Source: JAJYSO01 sp964579505 (GTDB lineage Bacteria; Bacteroidota; Bacteroidia; Flavobacteriales; Flavobacteriaceae). Taken from it: DNA of 40,956 bases. Positions 40,619 through 40,956 of the stretch are shown here, piece by piece. The translations under genes were made by a program, and so were the position numbers. The stretch lies in contig CAZOGC010000018.1 in the NCBI GenBank assembly GCA_964579505.1, positions 1-40,956 of the forward strand, written 5' to 3'. How positions within the stretch are numbered: the stretch's first letter is position 1; each line of letters opens with the position of its first letter. Below the pieces are notes generated by a model. The model was not told the origin of the DNA, searched no databases, and saw nothing but the letters and a program-made list of their open reading frames with translations.

Positions 40619-40956
40619 CTAATGATGATGAGCCGTTTGGCTTTTGTTTTTCTCAGCTATGAGATAGTAGGCGTTGTTTAGCGCTATCAACGTGCCTTTT
40701 GGTAGAGGATTTAAAAGTTTTATTTCAGTCCAATTGTCAGCAGAGTGTTCACCTTTTTTGATTTCAATCATAGTAAATTCCCATTCTTTTTTACCGTTTT
40801 CAGTGTGCGGTTTAGCGCTAAAAATATACGATTTATTATCTTCTTCAACAATAGCAGAGTTGGGTAATGCGGTTACCTTTTTTCCGGAAGCACTGATTTC
40901 GCCGTGAATGTACATCCCCGGAATTAATCCGGTTTTATCACCTTCAATTTTAGCGT
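40619..40956 (-). CDS. RND efflux periplasmic adaptor, C-terminal part (cut by window edge)
   Basis: Only the C-terminus is in the window, about 112 residues; the frame runs open to the right edge, so the ATG at 40915 is internal. The pattern KIEGDKTGLIPGMYIHGEI, then VTALPNSAIVEEDNKSYIF and LLNPLPKGTLIALNNAYYLI, is the last beta-barrel and membrane-proximal domain of HlyD/CusB/CzcB-type adaptors. The His-rich end (TAHHH) and GEHSADNW segment suggest a metal-efflux (Cu/Ag or Co/Zn/Cd) system. The pump and outer-membrane genes are outside the window. Confidence 0.82.
   Translation of the reverse strand, partial: AKIEGDKTGLIPGMYIHGEISASGKKVTALPNSAIVEEDNKSYIFSAKPHTENGKKEWEFTMIEIKKGEHSADNWTEIKLLNPLPKGTLIALNNAYYLIAEKNKSQTAHHH

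Noticed and set aside
1..40956. CRISPR arrays, tRNA or rRNA genes, insertion sequences and phage genes.
   Set aside because: No spaced direct repeats, cloverleaf-like sequences, transposase or phage protein were found by reading both strands.

Overview
The window is a gene-dense chromosomal stretch of a Bacteroidota bacterium, most likely of the Flavobacteriaceae. The base composition is AT-rich, the promoters have the Bacteroidota form (TAnnTTTG at -7, TTG/TTTG near -33), and Shine-Dalgarno sites are scarce. Several proteins have forms I associate with this group: a DUF5686 outer-membrane protein, DUF4286, a SatD/DUF3307 pair, a CarB without its C-terminal regulatory domain, and an AccD without its zinc ribbon. 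I see no tRNA, rRNA, CRISPR array, insertion sequence, phage gene or obvious island. No species is named.

Layout. 1-7.0 kb: a minus-strand outer-membrane DUF5686 protein and a small membrane protein, then a plus-strand TlpA-like thioredoxin lipoprotein and a monohaem cytochrome c lipoprotein, then xerD. 7.1-12.2 kb: a respiratory and gas-handling cluster, made of a 3-TM protein plus group III truncated haemoglobin, then an Rrf2 regulator with three cysteines leading an operon for a C-family (cbb3-like) haem-copper enzyme. That enzyme has an extended CcoN, a CcoO fused to an extra cytochrome c domain, a His/Met-rich small subunit and a CcoP-like anchor without haem. 12.2-25.4 kb: tryptophan 2,3-dioxygenase, bcp, a cluster-less endonuclease III, an ECF sigma factor with a small conserved protein, recA, gpsA, a DMT transporter, rbfA, a LolE-type permease, lepA, a poxB-like enzyme, DUF4286 and rsmA.

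25.4-36.4 kb is mainly minus strand: arfB, accD, fbaA, a BamA/TamA-like lipoprotein, a three-gene operon satD-DUF3307-DUF423 (the last interrupted by an in-frame TGA), carB and rpmH (52 codons). A TrmH/SpoU methyltransferase lies on the plus strand inside this block. 36.6-40.9 kb: a TPR membrane protein, a lytic transglycosylase, an alpha/beta hydrolase, a GNAT-fold protein, YraN, DinB, and the 3' end of an RND-efflux adaptor running off the right edge.

Most of the window is housekeeping. The parts worth a second look are the rearranged cbb3-like operon with its Rrf2 switch, the SatD/DUF3307 operon (SatD shows cyclase/GGDEF-like signature positions plus a helix-turn-helix, and its promoter carries two palindromes), the interrupted DUF423 gene, and a structured leader ahead of the ECF sigma factor. 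All functions are read from sequence by eye; no database search was run.
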